Positions 45,401 through 55,872 of a DNA stretch of 64,000 nucleotides are shown here, one piece after another. A model generated the notes under the pieces. That model searched no databases. It had not been told where the DNA came from and saw only the letters and a program-made list of their open reading frames with translations. A program made the position numbers and the translations under genes. The stretch spans positions 248,001 through 312,000 of the forward strand of contig NRSV01000001.1 of NCBI GenBank assembly GCA_002286855.1, read 5' to 3'. How positions within the stretch are numbered: the stretch's first letter is position 1; each line of letters starts with the position of its first letter. Source of the DNA: Bipolaris cookei (Eukaryota > Ascomycota > Dothideomycetes > Pleosporales > Pleosporaceae).

Positions 45401-48400
45401 GAGTTCTAATCTACAGCAGCTAATGAGCATTTTTAATTTCTTGGTCCGACACCCAGATCTCTTCTACGAAGGAAGAGAACATCTGTCGCCCATCATCATC
45501 ACAGCACTGTCCAAAATCGCACAACCTCCGAATCCTTCGAGTGATGCAAAGAAGCTTGCACTGAACCTGATCCGCCTGATCAGGACCTGGGAGGAACGTA
45601 CGGCAAGTGAGAATGGTGGCTCATTGGATCGACAGTCAGAGTCACCGCAGGCTCTCAAGAGACGTGCTGATGGGTCAGCTGTGGTTCCAAGTTCTTCGCC
45701 GAACGGCTTTGTTGCAGGGGCTCCAATCCGGATGATGTTGATCAAGTATCTCATCCAGTTCATTGCATACCTACCAGAGCGCTTCCCTGTTGCTTCGCCG
45801 AAGCCCAAGGATTCCACTACCGCCGCCCCCAACACTGCGCAACCTGCTGAGATCTGCAGGAAGGCTGTGCAGCTTCTGTACGACTTGCTTTCACCACGAC
45901 TATGGAACGATCTGGACCTCGATCTCATGCTTACCAAGAAGATTGAGGAGATTCTTCTTACTGAGATGAAGCAGGAAGACAAGGCTGAGGTATTCAATAC
46001 TCGTATGATCAACACGCTTCAGATTGTCAAGGTCATCGTCAACGTTAAACCTGATGATTGGGTCTTGCAGCGCATCCCACAGTTTCAGAAGGTCCTCGAC
46101 AAGCCCAGTCGATCCGAGAACACCGACGTCCAAGCCAGCCTGCATGCAACGGACGAATCTGAGGATGGCGCTATGAAACTGAAGCCTATCCTCAAACGCA
46201 TTCTAGAGGTGATGCCTGAACCCGTTACTGACGACGAAGGAAACATTGAAGAGTCGCCTTCTACCGAGTTCGTCAACTTCCTCGGTACCATCGCTACTGA
46301 GGCACTCTCCAATGGTTCTTATGTCAGCGCGATCAACATCCTCTGGACCTTGTGCCAAAAGCGACCCGAGGAGATTGACCAACACATCCCGCAAGTCATG
46401 AAGGCATTCCAAGGCAAGATGGCCAAGGATCATCTCGCGGGCAACAGTGGAGTTCCCGGACAACCTGTGCCACCTGCTATGCGCCCTGAAGGAACCAATC
46501 CTCCCACAGATCCTCGCGAGATCGAGATTCAAACAGACCTGGTGCTCAAGACTGTCGACATCTTGGCTGCGCGGATGAACGAACTCGGTGAGAACCGAAG
46601 GCCATACCTCAGTGTTCTTGCATCACTGGTCGAGCGATCACAAACCAACTCGGTCTGTATGAAGGTATTGGATCTTGTCGAAGAATGGATCTTCCGCTCC
46701 ACTGAGCCTGTGCCGACCCTTAAGGAGAAGACTGCAGTACTTAGCAAGATGTTGCTGTTTGAACATCGGGCTGACACCTCACTGTTGACTCGCTTCTTGG
46801 ATCTTGTTATTCGCATCTACGAGGACCCCAAGATTACAAGGAGCGAGCTGACTGTACGCATGGAGCACGCCTTCTTGATCGGCACCCGTGCACAAGACGT
46901 CGAGATGCGTAACAGATACATGGCCATCTTTGATAAGAGCTTGAGCCGTACGGCGGCCAGTCGCCTTAGTTACGTCCTGGCTTCTCAAAACTGGGATACT
47001 CTTTCTGACAGCTATTGGCTGAGTCAGGTCATTCATTTGATGTTTGGCTCAGTCGAAATGAACACTCCAGCACAACTTCATCCAGAAGACTTCCGCCTTA
47101 TGCAACCTAGCACGTTGTTTGGAACTTATGCTCGAGACTCCAGGATTGGAGATGTCATGGTTGATGATGAGCTAGAGAACCTTGTCATCAGCCATCGCCG
47201 CTTCTGCAACCAGCTTGCTGATGTCAAGGTCAAGGACATTTTCGAACCGCTCGGACATTTGCAGCACACTGACAGTAACCTGGCACACGACATTTGGGTG
47301 GCTTTCTTCCCACTAGCCTGGACTGCACTTACAAAAGACGATCAGAGCGACCTTGAAAAGGGCATGGCAGCTTTACTCACAAAGGACTACCACTCCCGTC
47401 AACTTGATAAACGACCCAACTGTGTTGCAACCATGCTCGATGCTATCGTGCACTCCCGGCCACGGGTTAAGTTCCCGCCTCACATCATGAAGTATCTGGC
47501 CCAGACATACAACGCTTGGTACACTGCTGCAGTGTACATGGAAGAATCTGCCATTTCTCCTGTCGTTGATGTTGAGAAGCTACGCGAGAGCAACCTGGAT
47601 GCTCTGTTGGAAATTTACAGCGGCCTGCAAGAAGATGATTTATTCTACGGGACATGGCGTCGACGTTGCCAATTCATTGAAAGCAACGCAGCTCTGTCAT
47701 ACGAACAGTGTGGCATTTGGGACAAGGCCCAGCAAATGTACGAGGCGGCACAAATCAAAGCCCGCACATCTGTTCTTCCCTTCAGTACCGGCGAGTATAT
47801 GCTCTGGGAAGATCACTGGGTTATTTGCGCACAGAAGTTGCAACAGTGGGAGATTCTGAGCGACTTTGCCAAACACGAGAACTTTAACGATCTCTACCTG
47901 GAGTCGACCTGGCGTGTCTTTGATGCCTGGCAGAATGCTGAGACCCGCGAACAGCTCGATGCAACCATCAAAGCTGTTAGCGATGCACCAACACCGCGAA
48001 GAGTCTTCTTCCAGACCTTCATGTCATTGCTCAAGCTCCACAACAAGCAAGAGTCACAGCCAGAGTTCCACAGACTCTGTGATGAGTCCATCCAGCTCTC
48101 CATTAGGAAATGGCACCAGCTTCCACGACGCATCACCCAGGCACACATTCCGCTCTTGCAGCACTTCCAGCAACTGGTTGAGTTGCATGATGCCAGTGTC
48201 ATTTGTCAGAGTCTTGCTCAAACTACTCAAGTAAACTTGGATGTCAAATCCCAGGAGCTCAAGTTGCTCCTCAGCACCTGGCGCGATCGCCTGCCAAACT
48301 TCTGGGACGATATCAACGCATGGCAAGATCTCGTCACTTGGCGCCAACACATCTTCCAGCTCATTAATGGTGTCTACCTGAACCTGCTGCCTCCAAATCA

Positions 48401-51050
48401 GAACAACGCTAGCGGCAACTCGTTCGCATACCGAGGCTACCATGAGACTGCATGGATTATCAATCGCTTTGCACATGTGGCGCGCAAACACAACTTGCCC
48501 GAAGTGTGCATCAACCAGCTTGGACGGATCTACACTCTCCCTAACATTGAGATCCAAGAGGCCTTCTTGAAGCTACGTGAACAGGCAAAGTGTCACTATC
48601 AGATCAAGGCCGATCTCAATAGTGGCTTGGATGTGATTAACAACACCAATCTGAACTACTTTGGTCCGAATCAGAAGGCAGAATTCTACACCCTCAAGGG
48701 TATGTTCCTGGCTAAGTTGGGTCAGAAAAACGAAGCGGGTGAAGCTTTTGGAACTGCGTTGTACTTTGACATCAAGTTGCCAAAGGCATGGGCCGAGTGG
48801 GGACGTTACAACGACATGCTGTTCAAGGAAGAGCCACAGAACCTGGAGAGGGCAGAGGCAGCGCTCAGCTGCTACTTGGAAGCTGCCAGCCAATTCAAGA
48901 ACGCCAAGTCTAGGAAGCTGCTTGGACGTGTTCTATGGTTGCTCAGCTTGGACAACCCGGAGCGCAAATTGGCGGAGAAATTCGAAGAGTTCAAGGGTGA
49001 TACGCCAGCGTGGTACTGGATCACTTATATTCCACAATTGTTGAACAGTCTCTCGCGACAGGAAGCTCCTATTGCGAGATCCATTCTTGGGAAACTGGCA
49101 AAGACGTATCCACAGGCGCTGTACTGCCATCTCCGCACGACACGAGAAGACATGGCTGTACTTAAGAAGACGCATGAGCAGAAGGAAGCAAAGGAAAAGG
49201 CGGCGAAGGCGAAGCAGCAACAGGTACAAGCTTCACTAGCAATAAAACAGGCTTCGCCCGAATCCGGCAACCAGGCAGCGGCCGCAGGCACCGACACCAA
49301 GCCTGCGGCCAACGGAACGGCCAACGGTACAGTCAAGACAGAAGGTGCGCCGCAAGGCAGTCCAAAGGCCGGTAACGCACCCGCCCCTGCGGATGCTCCT
49401 CCAGCACCAAAGAAGCCATGGGACCATGTCGAAGAGATCAGTGCTATCCTTAAGACGGCATTCCCTCTACTTGCGCTATCCATGGAGACAATGCTCGACC
49501 AGATCCAGAAGAACTTTAAGTGCCCTCCTGACGAAGATGCTTACCGACTCATCGTAGCTCTGCTAAACGACGGGCTGTCTTATGTGGGCCGCCAGCCAAA
49601 TCTTTATGCACGCGAGATCAAACTACCAGCATCGACCGAGGCTAACATCACGCGCTTCGCTGAGTCTGTTCTGCCACCGCACATTCGCAAGGCTTTCGAG
49701 AAGGACTTTGTCACTAACAAGCCGACAATGTACGAATACATCCAGAAGCTGCGTACCTGGCGGAATCGCTTTGAAGAGAGGCTCGACCGAAGGAAGCTTA
49801 CGGTGCCGCTTGAGCAATATACACACCAACTCAGCGAGTTCCGTTTCCTCAAGTTTGACGATGTCGAGGTACCTGGACAGTATCTACAGCACCGGGACAA
49901 GAACTCCGACTTTGTGCGTATCGAACGCTTCCTCCCCGACGTGGAACTGGTGCGTGGCATTGGCATCTGTCATCGCCGTCTCAGGATTCGTGGCCACGAT
50001 GGAAGCATTCATCCTTTTGCTATCCAATTCCCTGCTGCTAGGAGCTCAAGGCGTGAAGAGCGCATTGTACAACTGTTCCGCATCTTCAACGGTATCTTGG
50101 CGAAGCGTAAGGAGAGCCGCAGGAGGAACTTGCAGTTCCACCTTCCGCTTATGATTCCAATCACACCCAGTGTGCGCATGGTGCAGGATGATACATCGTA
50201 CATCAACATGCAGGGTATCTACGAGGACTACTGCCGCAAGAATGGCATCAATAAGGACGAGCCCATACTCTTTAGCATCGAGAAACTGAGAGCTCTCCAG
50301 CCTGTAAGTGTTGGACGTAACACCTTGGTTGACATACAGAAACTAATAAAAACCGAACAGAAAAATCTGGACCACGCTAACAGTATCCGCCTCGAAACTT
50401 TTGCTGCCGTCCAAGAGAAATATGTGCCTCCAACAGTCATCCAGGACTACTTCCGCGCCACGTTCCCCACCTTTGACGACTTCTGGTTGTTCCGTCGCAC
50501 ATTCAGCTACCAGCTCGCCGCTCTCACCTTTATGACGTACGTCATGCACATGAACACGCGCTTCCCACAGAAGATCAGCGTCTCACGTGCCAGCGGCCGC
50601 ATCTGGGGTTCTGAACTGATTCCCAGCATGGCTGTGGGCAAGCCCATTCTGCACAACTCGGAGCCCGTACCTTTCCGTCTTACGCCCAACTTACAAACAA
50701 TCATGGGCCCGCTCAACCTCGAAGGCATTTTTGCTCCCAGCGTTATGACTGTGGCTAGATGCTTGATCGAACCCGAGGGCGAGCTGGAAATGCAGCTCAG
50801 TATCTTCATGCGCGATGAAATGAACCACTGGTTCACCAGCCAACACAAGGCTAGCCAGTTGACGCCAGAGGTTCTTAGGGAGAGCGTCCAGAACAACAGC
50901 GACTTAGTAGTTAAGAGGGCCAGTGCTATTGGTAGCCTGCCCACTGGAGCTAATCTGCCGGCAAACCAGACTGTGGTCGATCTTGTTGCTGTAGCGGTGC
51001 ATCCGGCCAAGTTGAGCCAGTGCGATCCGCTCTGGATGGCATACTTGTAG
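39436..51050 (+). CDS. TRA1: Tra1/TRRAP pseudokinase, SAGA and NuA4 activator-binding subunit
   Basis: Four exons (39436-39490, 39576-39733, 39783-50303, 50361-51050) give about 3,807 aa, against 3,744 in budding yeast. Tra1 is the large scaffold that activators contact in the SAGA and NuA4 histone acetyltransferase complexes. The bulk is HEAT/TPR-like helical repeats, then a FAT domain (about 2650-3200), a PI3K-like domain and a C-terminal FATC (KLSQCDPLWMAYL). The kinase-like part has TRFPQKISVSRASGRIWGSE where active PIKKs have the catalytic and DFG motifs, so it is a pseudokinase as in all Tra1. A low-complexity Ala/Gln/Pro insert lies near residues 3180-3230. The last intron is 57 nt and in frame, so it is easily missed. 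The start MASHNFEAMASKLDDPNS joins DLRAKGTQAIE cleanly. Confidence 0.95.
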
Positions 51051-52241
51051 GAGATTCAGAGGCAGAGATATGGGTGTATAGGTGTTGGAGGATTGGTTTC
51101 TTTTTGATCAGGGTTTTTTGATCAACTGGTGATGAGGATGTTATTTTTTTAGCGTTGGCGTTTCATTGTCGTCATTGGACGGATTGGAGAGATCGTGCGT
51201 ATGTATTTTTGGTTCTGGCATGGCGCTTTAGAAGGGATTTGAGGAAAAACGGGCTTGTCGAAACGCATGGTGCTTTCGATGATCTATCTACTGTGTTTAT
51301 TGTTTTGTGTTTTTGTACCATTTTTGAAGCAATCGACCTGTTAAGTATCGAGCGATTTTGTTAGATGTATAAAATGGATTGAATGTAAATTATAGCTAAG
51401 ATTTATATGCATACGTGGCTACGAGCCTCACCTTGATTTAGATGACCCCCTCCCCTCGATCTACACCAAATTGAATGTAACTACGTAGATACTTGTAGGC
51501 CTAGAAACCTACATGTCTTATATAGCCTTAGGGTTGAGACAGGACGTTAAAGTACAATAACAATAATTCTTAGAATTAGGTCCTTTGCCATAGTATGACT
51601 ATGCAATGGATGGTTCTGTTCTGGCTAAAAGTGGTTGTTGAGTGTGTAGATTGCTGTATAGCTCGGCTGATGTAGGGCGGCGCCAAGTCACGTGACCTAG
51701 CGTCCTCATGACATGTGATCGGAGTATTTTCAACAATAATAACATATATATGAGTAGCTTTTGTGGTATTCTTTCCCAATGCTAGGTGTTGTGATGGATT
51801 TGCACGACGCTCTTCAGCCATCTCTACTCTTCCATGTCGGTGGAAGTGCCCATGCCACTCCACACTTTACTCACTTCCCGCCTCCTCTCCCGTCTATACT
51901 ACGCAAGCAAACTTGCGGCATACAATCTGTGTAGCAACTCTACATTCGGCCCGACCCGGCCCATTTCACTAGCACCAGGCAAAGTTCTGTTACTCCGCGA
52001 GCACCTGCCGCTTACGAGCATCTGCGTGATCTTATCGATCGGTGTGAGTTACTCAGATTAGCGGATGCGATCTAAGATACGCATATCGAGCTTCGAGATT
52101 TGGCAGCTCGGATTTTCTCGAGCCCATGTTTCTTCTCACGCTGAACGAAGAAAGGGTATATGCAACGAAAACTCAATACATAACAGATCCACTTTCATGT
52201 ATTAATAAATGAATCCTGCGTATATCTGCTAAACACAGTAT
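51051..52241. other. Intergenic between convergent TRA1 and the kinase gene
   Basis: About 1.2 kb. AT-rich after 51370. It contains a perfect 10-bp palindrome GTCACGTGAC near 51688 with a CACGTG core, whose use is unknown. No gene seen. Confidence 0.45.
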
Positions 52242-53189
52242 TTAGCCAAAAGCCCATTCAGGCAAAGCAACACCATCGCACCCTCTCGCCTGCCGCCACA
52301 CACGATAACCCTCAAACACCAACTTGGGCAACTCCAACGGCGAAGGCCTCTCCTCAGGCGTCCGCGCAAGACAATCCCGCACCATCTGCGCCAAATGAAT
52401 ACACCCAGTATACTGTCTGCCCAGCGGCCTATTCGGTAGAATCTCATCGGGAACCTGCACCATACGCGCAAGACAATGCAACACGAGTCCCACGCAAAAG
52501 ACATCGCTATACACATTAAACTCGCGTTCTGGCGCCTCAAACCGCGGATCCCCCTGCCCCAGCAAGCCCGCGTGCCGCGAATACCGATCCGAACTCGCTA
52601 CCACGCAGCCAAAATCCCCAAGCACAATGTACGGATAAAGCGTATGCATATCCGCACCTCTACACTCCCTTTCTCGCGTTAAGAATACATTACCAGGCTT
52701 GATGTCGCGATGTAGCATGGTATCCCAGCCCTGCTTCTTCACCGCGGGTTTGCCCCGGAAGGCCCGATGCCGAGTCGAAACGTAATCGGCGCCGCTACAC
52801 AAATAACACACGGCGAGTGCCAAGTGCCAGAAGACGCGGAAGACGAAGCCTTCGTCGTGCAAGCGCGCGTTGTGGGCGTTGAAGCGCAGGATCAAAGTGT
52901 CGAGGCTGCCGAGCTCGCAGTGTTGCATGTAGATCGAGACTGTGGAGGCGGTGCTGGGGGACTGGGTGAAGGAGAAGATGGAGACGAGGTGTGGGTGGGC
53001 GTGGCAGAGGCGCATGGCGCGGATTTCGCGTTTGGCGGTGCGGGAGGGGAGGAGGCGCTTTTCGATGTAGACTTTGGCGGTGGGGAGGTGCTTGGTTAGG
53101 TAGATGCCTTGGTTGTGGGCGCCGGCGTCGCCGTGGTGGGTTAGTTTCTTGAGGGTTTGGAAGACTTTGGGGGTAAGGTTTTGGGGCAT
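52242..53189 (-). CDS. Serine/threonine protein kinase, NEK-like
   Basis: An intronless frame of 315 aa is almost entirely a kinase domain. Catalytic marks are a Lys in AKVYIEKRLL, an alpha-C Glu in KREIRAM, LHRDIKPGN, LGDFGC, FEAPE, SDVFCVGLVL and the late Arg in ERPSP. The Ser/Thr type follows from DIKPGN. The glycine loop is poor (GDAGAHNQG rather than GxGxxG), yet the rest of the active site is complete. The HRD and APE neighbourhoods are closest in look to NEK/fungal orphan kinases; the substrate is unknown. There are no other domains or membrane segments. The start is the first ATG, and the C-terminus ends LPEWAFG. It is convergent with TRA1. Confidence 0.85.
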   Translation of the reverse strand: MPQNLTPKVFQTLKKLTHHGDAGAHNQGIYLTKHLPTAKVYIEKRLLPSRTAKREIRAMRLCHAHPHLVSIFSFTQSPSTASTVSIYMQHCELGSLDTLILRFNAHNARLHDEGFVFRVFWHLALAVCYLCSGADYVSTRHRAFRGKPAVKKQGWDTMLHRDIKPGNVFLTRERECRGADMHTLYPYIVLGDFGCVVASSDRYSRHAGLLGQGDPRFEAPEREFNVYSDVFCVGLVLHCLARMVQVPDEILPNRPLGRQYTGCIHLAQMVRDCLARTPEERPSPLELPKLVFEGYRVWRQARGCDGVALPEWAFG

Positions 53190-53834
53190 GTTGGGTTAGC
53201 TGAGTGAGTTATTTGGGATAGTCATATATGTATAGTATGTGTCTCTCGGGTATTTCGCTCAGCAGGTAAGGGAAATGCATCTTTTTTGAAGTCGAGAGAG
53301 GGCATGGTGGATTGGTGATAGCAAACGGCTATGTCTACTGATGTGGTTGATACAGGCGTTTGGCGAGACGTGTAAGGTGGAGAGGTACCTGATGACGCTC
53401 TACACATGCACGTCGTTGGCAATTCATGAGTATACTTATATATCATTCAATGTCGATTCCAGATCCCCAGCAACGTAACTAACATTTAGCACTATGCTCA
53501 CCGCCATGCAACGGTTGCTAGCGCTAAGTAGAACCGACGGGATAACCTGGTTGAATGTACTTAGCGCGACTAGAGCGCGTATATTCTCATCTGCCGGGAA
53601 GCTGGAGTTATTAAAACTGGGGTAAACTGTTTGCCAATTGCGGGGTTTAAAGACACTATCCCTATGGGCATTCTCTTCGGATCTTGATCACGGCACCAGG
53701 AACCAAGTAATTGCATGGTACATTGTGGATGTATAAAACTTAGCATCATGCCCATGACTTGTTTCTGTTTCATCTACGCTTTTGCTAGTAATCTCATAAT
53801 CTCGTATATATTTCGACAACAGTGCTCATCCATC
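53190..53834. other. Divergent upstream region of the kinase and DUF3237 genes
   Basis: A 645-bp stretch with no gene seen. An in-frame ATG at 53715 could extend the DUF3237 protein, but the shorter start gives a better signal peptide. Confidence 0.45.
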
Positions 53835-54457
53835 ATGCGTTTTCTACACCCTCTTGCTACTGCCATCACCACGCTTGCACAGTTCGCCATGGGACAAGAC
53901 GAAGCTGTACCGCCGCAGTTGACTCTGCTCTACCGAATGGAGGCTTTGCTGGCAGATCCGATTAATCTTCCAGATGTACCCGGTGGACGGGCGCGCTCCA
54001 TTATTCCTATCATCGGAGGCACCTTCAAGGGACCAAGATTATCAGGTTAGTAGCACAAGATGCCGTCTTAAATGCAAAGGCCGGTGAGAGGAGGATACCA
54101 AAATGACTTGGCTTTTGGATGTTCCCCCTTTCGCAGGAAATGACGTCATATAGTGCTCCGGTTCTAATACCTCATACAGGCAAAATCCTGAATCTCGGTG
54201 CCGACTGGCTTCTGGTAGACACGGGAGGCAAGACACGGCCCGATACGCGCTATGTGCTCCAGACAGACGATGGCGAGTACATTTACATTCAGACCGAGGG
54301 TCTGCCGCCAAAAGACAACAATGACAGAACACCTAACATGCTGAGGGGCAAGTTTGAGACAAGCAAAAACAGCACAGTCGCGTGGTTGAACGATGTCGCC
54401 GCTATTGCTGTACTGCGGGTGGGGAAGCCAAATACTGTGCTGATTGATATGTGGTAG
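53835..54457 (+). CDS. Secreted DUF3237-family protein
   Basis: Two exons (53835-54045 and 54180-54457) with a 134-nt intron (phase 1) encode 162 aa. The N-terminus MRFLHPLATAITTLAQFAMG is a good signal peptide with likely cleavage before QDEAV. The rest matches the DUF3237 fold: LTLLYRMEALL, then GGTFKGPRLSGKILNLGADW, DTRYVLQTDDGEYIYIQTEG and a C-terminus with AVLRVGK. The family is a small beta-barrel of unknown reaction, common in fungi and bacteria. An upstream in-frame ATG at 53715 would add 40 residues without a clear signal, so I prefer 53835. It stands alone, between a kinase and an RWD protein. Confidence 0.8.
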
Positions 54458-54830
54458 GTACGTTCTGCTTGTCCAATTTGAATGGAAATGTGCAGAAAAG
54501 CTGACTTTAAAATAGGCATCGCCAGCTCCAGAGAGCAAGCTGTAAGAGCATCAAACCGTGTACATAGTGAACAAAAATATAATAGCGATTCTAGGACGAA
54601 TTGTACGGAAACGTAGTGGCTTCGAGCATTTGCAACGCTGAGATGTACGCTTGTGGCTAGTGGCCGAAAAACTTAGTGACTCCAGTGTGTAGCGCCGACT
54701 TCGCTCATTAACCAGTGTGAATACCTCTAGACTCCTACCAAGCATATGCTACTAGTTGCAAATTAATCGTATAATACCCACCATTTACCTTGAAACTACA
54801 CCTGAAAATCTGAATACCAAAAATAAAACA
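54458..54830. other. Intergenic before the RWD-domain gene
   Basis: A 373-bp stretch with no gene seen; it contains the 3' flank of the DUF3237 gene and an A-rich leader just before the next ATG. Confidence 0.5.
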
Positions 54831-55676
54831 ATGGACTCACCCTGGCACATCCTCCCACCGGACCTCCTGGAGCTGCAAATTGGCCAAATCGACCTCCTCC
54901 TCGCCATGTACCCAGACAACCTCACCCTCTCTGAACCCGCGCAATCCGCTCTCTCCATCCTGCGCAATGGCGATGCAGAAAAAAGCCAAGAAGCAGTGAA
55001 ATCCAACCCCAGCATCTCGGCCACCCTGGACCTCTCCATCTCTCTCCCGGAAACAGCCACATCAAGCGCACCCCAGACTCTCCGCTTACAGCTCACCATC
55101 CCATTTGCTTACCAAGGCGTCCCCCCCACCGACCCACCAGCAGCTAAAGTCCGCGTGCAGCAACCAACCTGGATGAACAAAGCCGCGACCCAAGCCCTCA
55201 CGTCTTGCCTCCCAAACCCAGACGATCTCCTCGACACCCTCAACTTCATCCTCGAAAAAGTCACTCTGCACCTCTCCTCCCCACCCCCTCCCTCCTCCCC
55301 CCCTTCACCCTCCCAATCCGCACCTTTAGTCCGCGCCTGGTTCCTCTTCCCCTCCATAAGCACCCGCTCCAAACGCCTCGACCTCACCACTTACGCCCCA
55401 GCCTACTCCCTTACCGGCTTCCTCTTCGCGGGTAAACCCGGGTTGCTATGCGTCGAGGGCTCCTCCGATGATATCGACGCGTACATGCGATTTATCAAGA
55501 CAGAGAGCTGGGGCGATATACCGGCGTATCAGAAGAAGGTTAGTGAGAGGTGGAGGGAGGTTGGGGTGCAAGGGAGAGTATTTGAGGGGATGGAAGAGAT
55601 TACGGATGAGGTGGGGGAGGAGGGGGGAGAGGGGAATGAGGGGGGATATGGGGGGGTTGGAGGAGTGGTTTGTTAG
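54831..55676 (+). CDS. RWD plus DUF1115 domain protein (RWDD2-like)
   Basis: An intronless frame of 281 aa. The N-terminal RWD domain opens with LLELQIGQIDLLLAMYP, and the C-terminal half fits DUF1115 (LVRAWFLFPSISTRSKR, YSLTGFLFAGKPGLLCVEG, YMRFIKTESWGDIPAYQKK). RWDD2-like proteins are widespread, of unknown precise role, and related to the C-terminal part of Prp3. The predicted end (Gly/Glu-rich, finishing GGVVC) does not look like the family, whereas the next reading frame from about 55610 reads RGDMGGLEEW, close to the usual family ending. A one-base change in the G-runs at 55600-55650 would explain this. The start MDSPWHILPP is preceded by an A-rich leader. Confidence 0.8.
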   Translation: MDSPWHILPPDLLELQIGQIDLLLAMYPDNLTLSEPAQSALSILRNGDAEKSQEAVKSNPSISATLDLSISLPETATSSAPQTLRLQLTIPFAYQGVPPTDPPAAKVRVQQPTWMNKAATQALTSCLPNPDDLLDTLNFILEKVTLHLSSPPPPSSPPSPSQSAPLVRAWFLFPSISTRSKRLDLTTYAPAYSLTGFLFAGKPGLLCVEGSSDDIDAYMRFIKTESWGDIPAYQKKVSERWREVGVQGRVFEGMEEITDEVGEEGGEGNEGGYGGVGGVVC

Positions 55677-55872
55677 GGGGGGGTGGGGGTGCATTTGCGA
55701 GGGTTTTGATGTAGGCTTGTTCTTTTTTTTTGGGGGGGGGAGAGCAGGTGGACTAGATCAAAATTCTGTCATATTTCGTTATGTCGTCAATAGGTTAAAA
55801 AACGCCGTGTATATGATATCTCCTAAACCTTGCCATTGTTCAATATGAGAAAAGAAAATAAATAAATGAAAA

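Noticed and set aside
51688..51697. GTCACGTGAC palindrome as a bHLH control site
   Set aside because: It is between two convergent genes, far from any start, so a promoter role is not supported.
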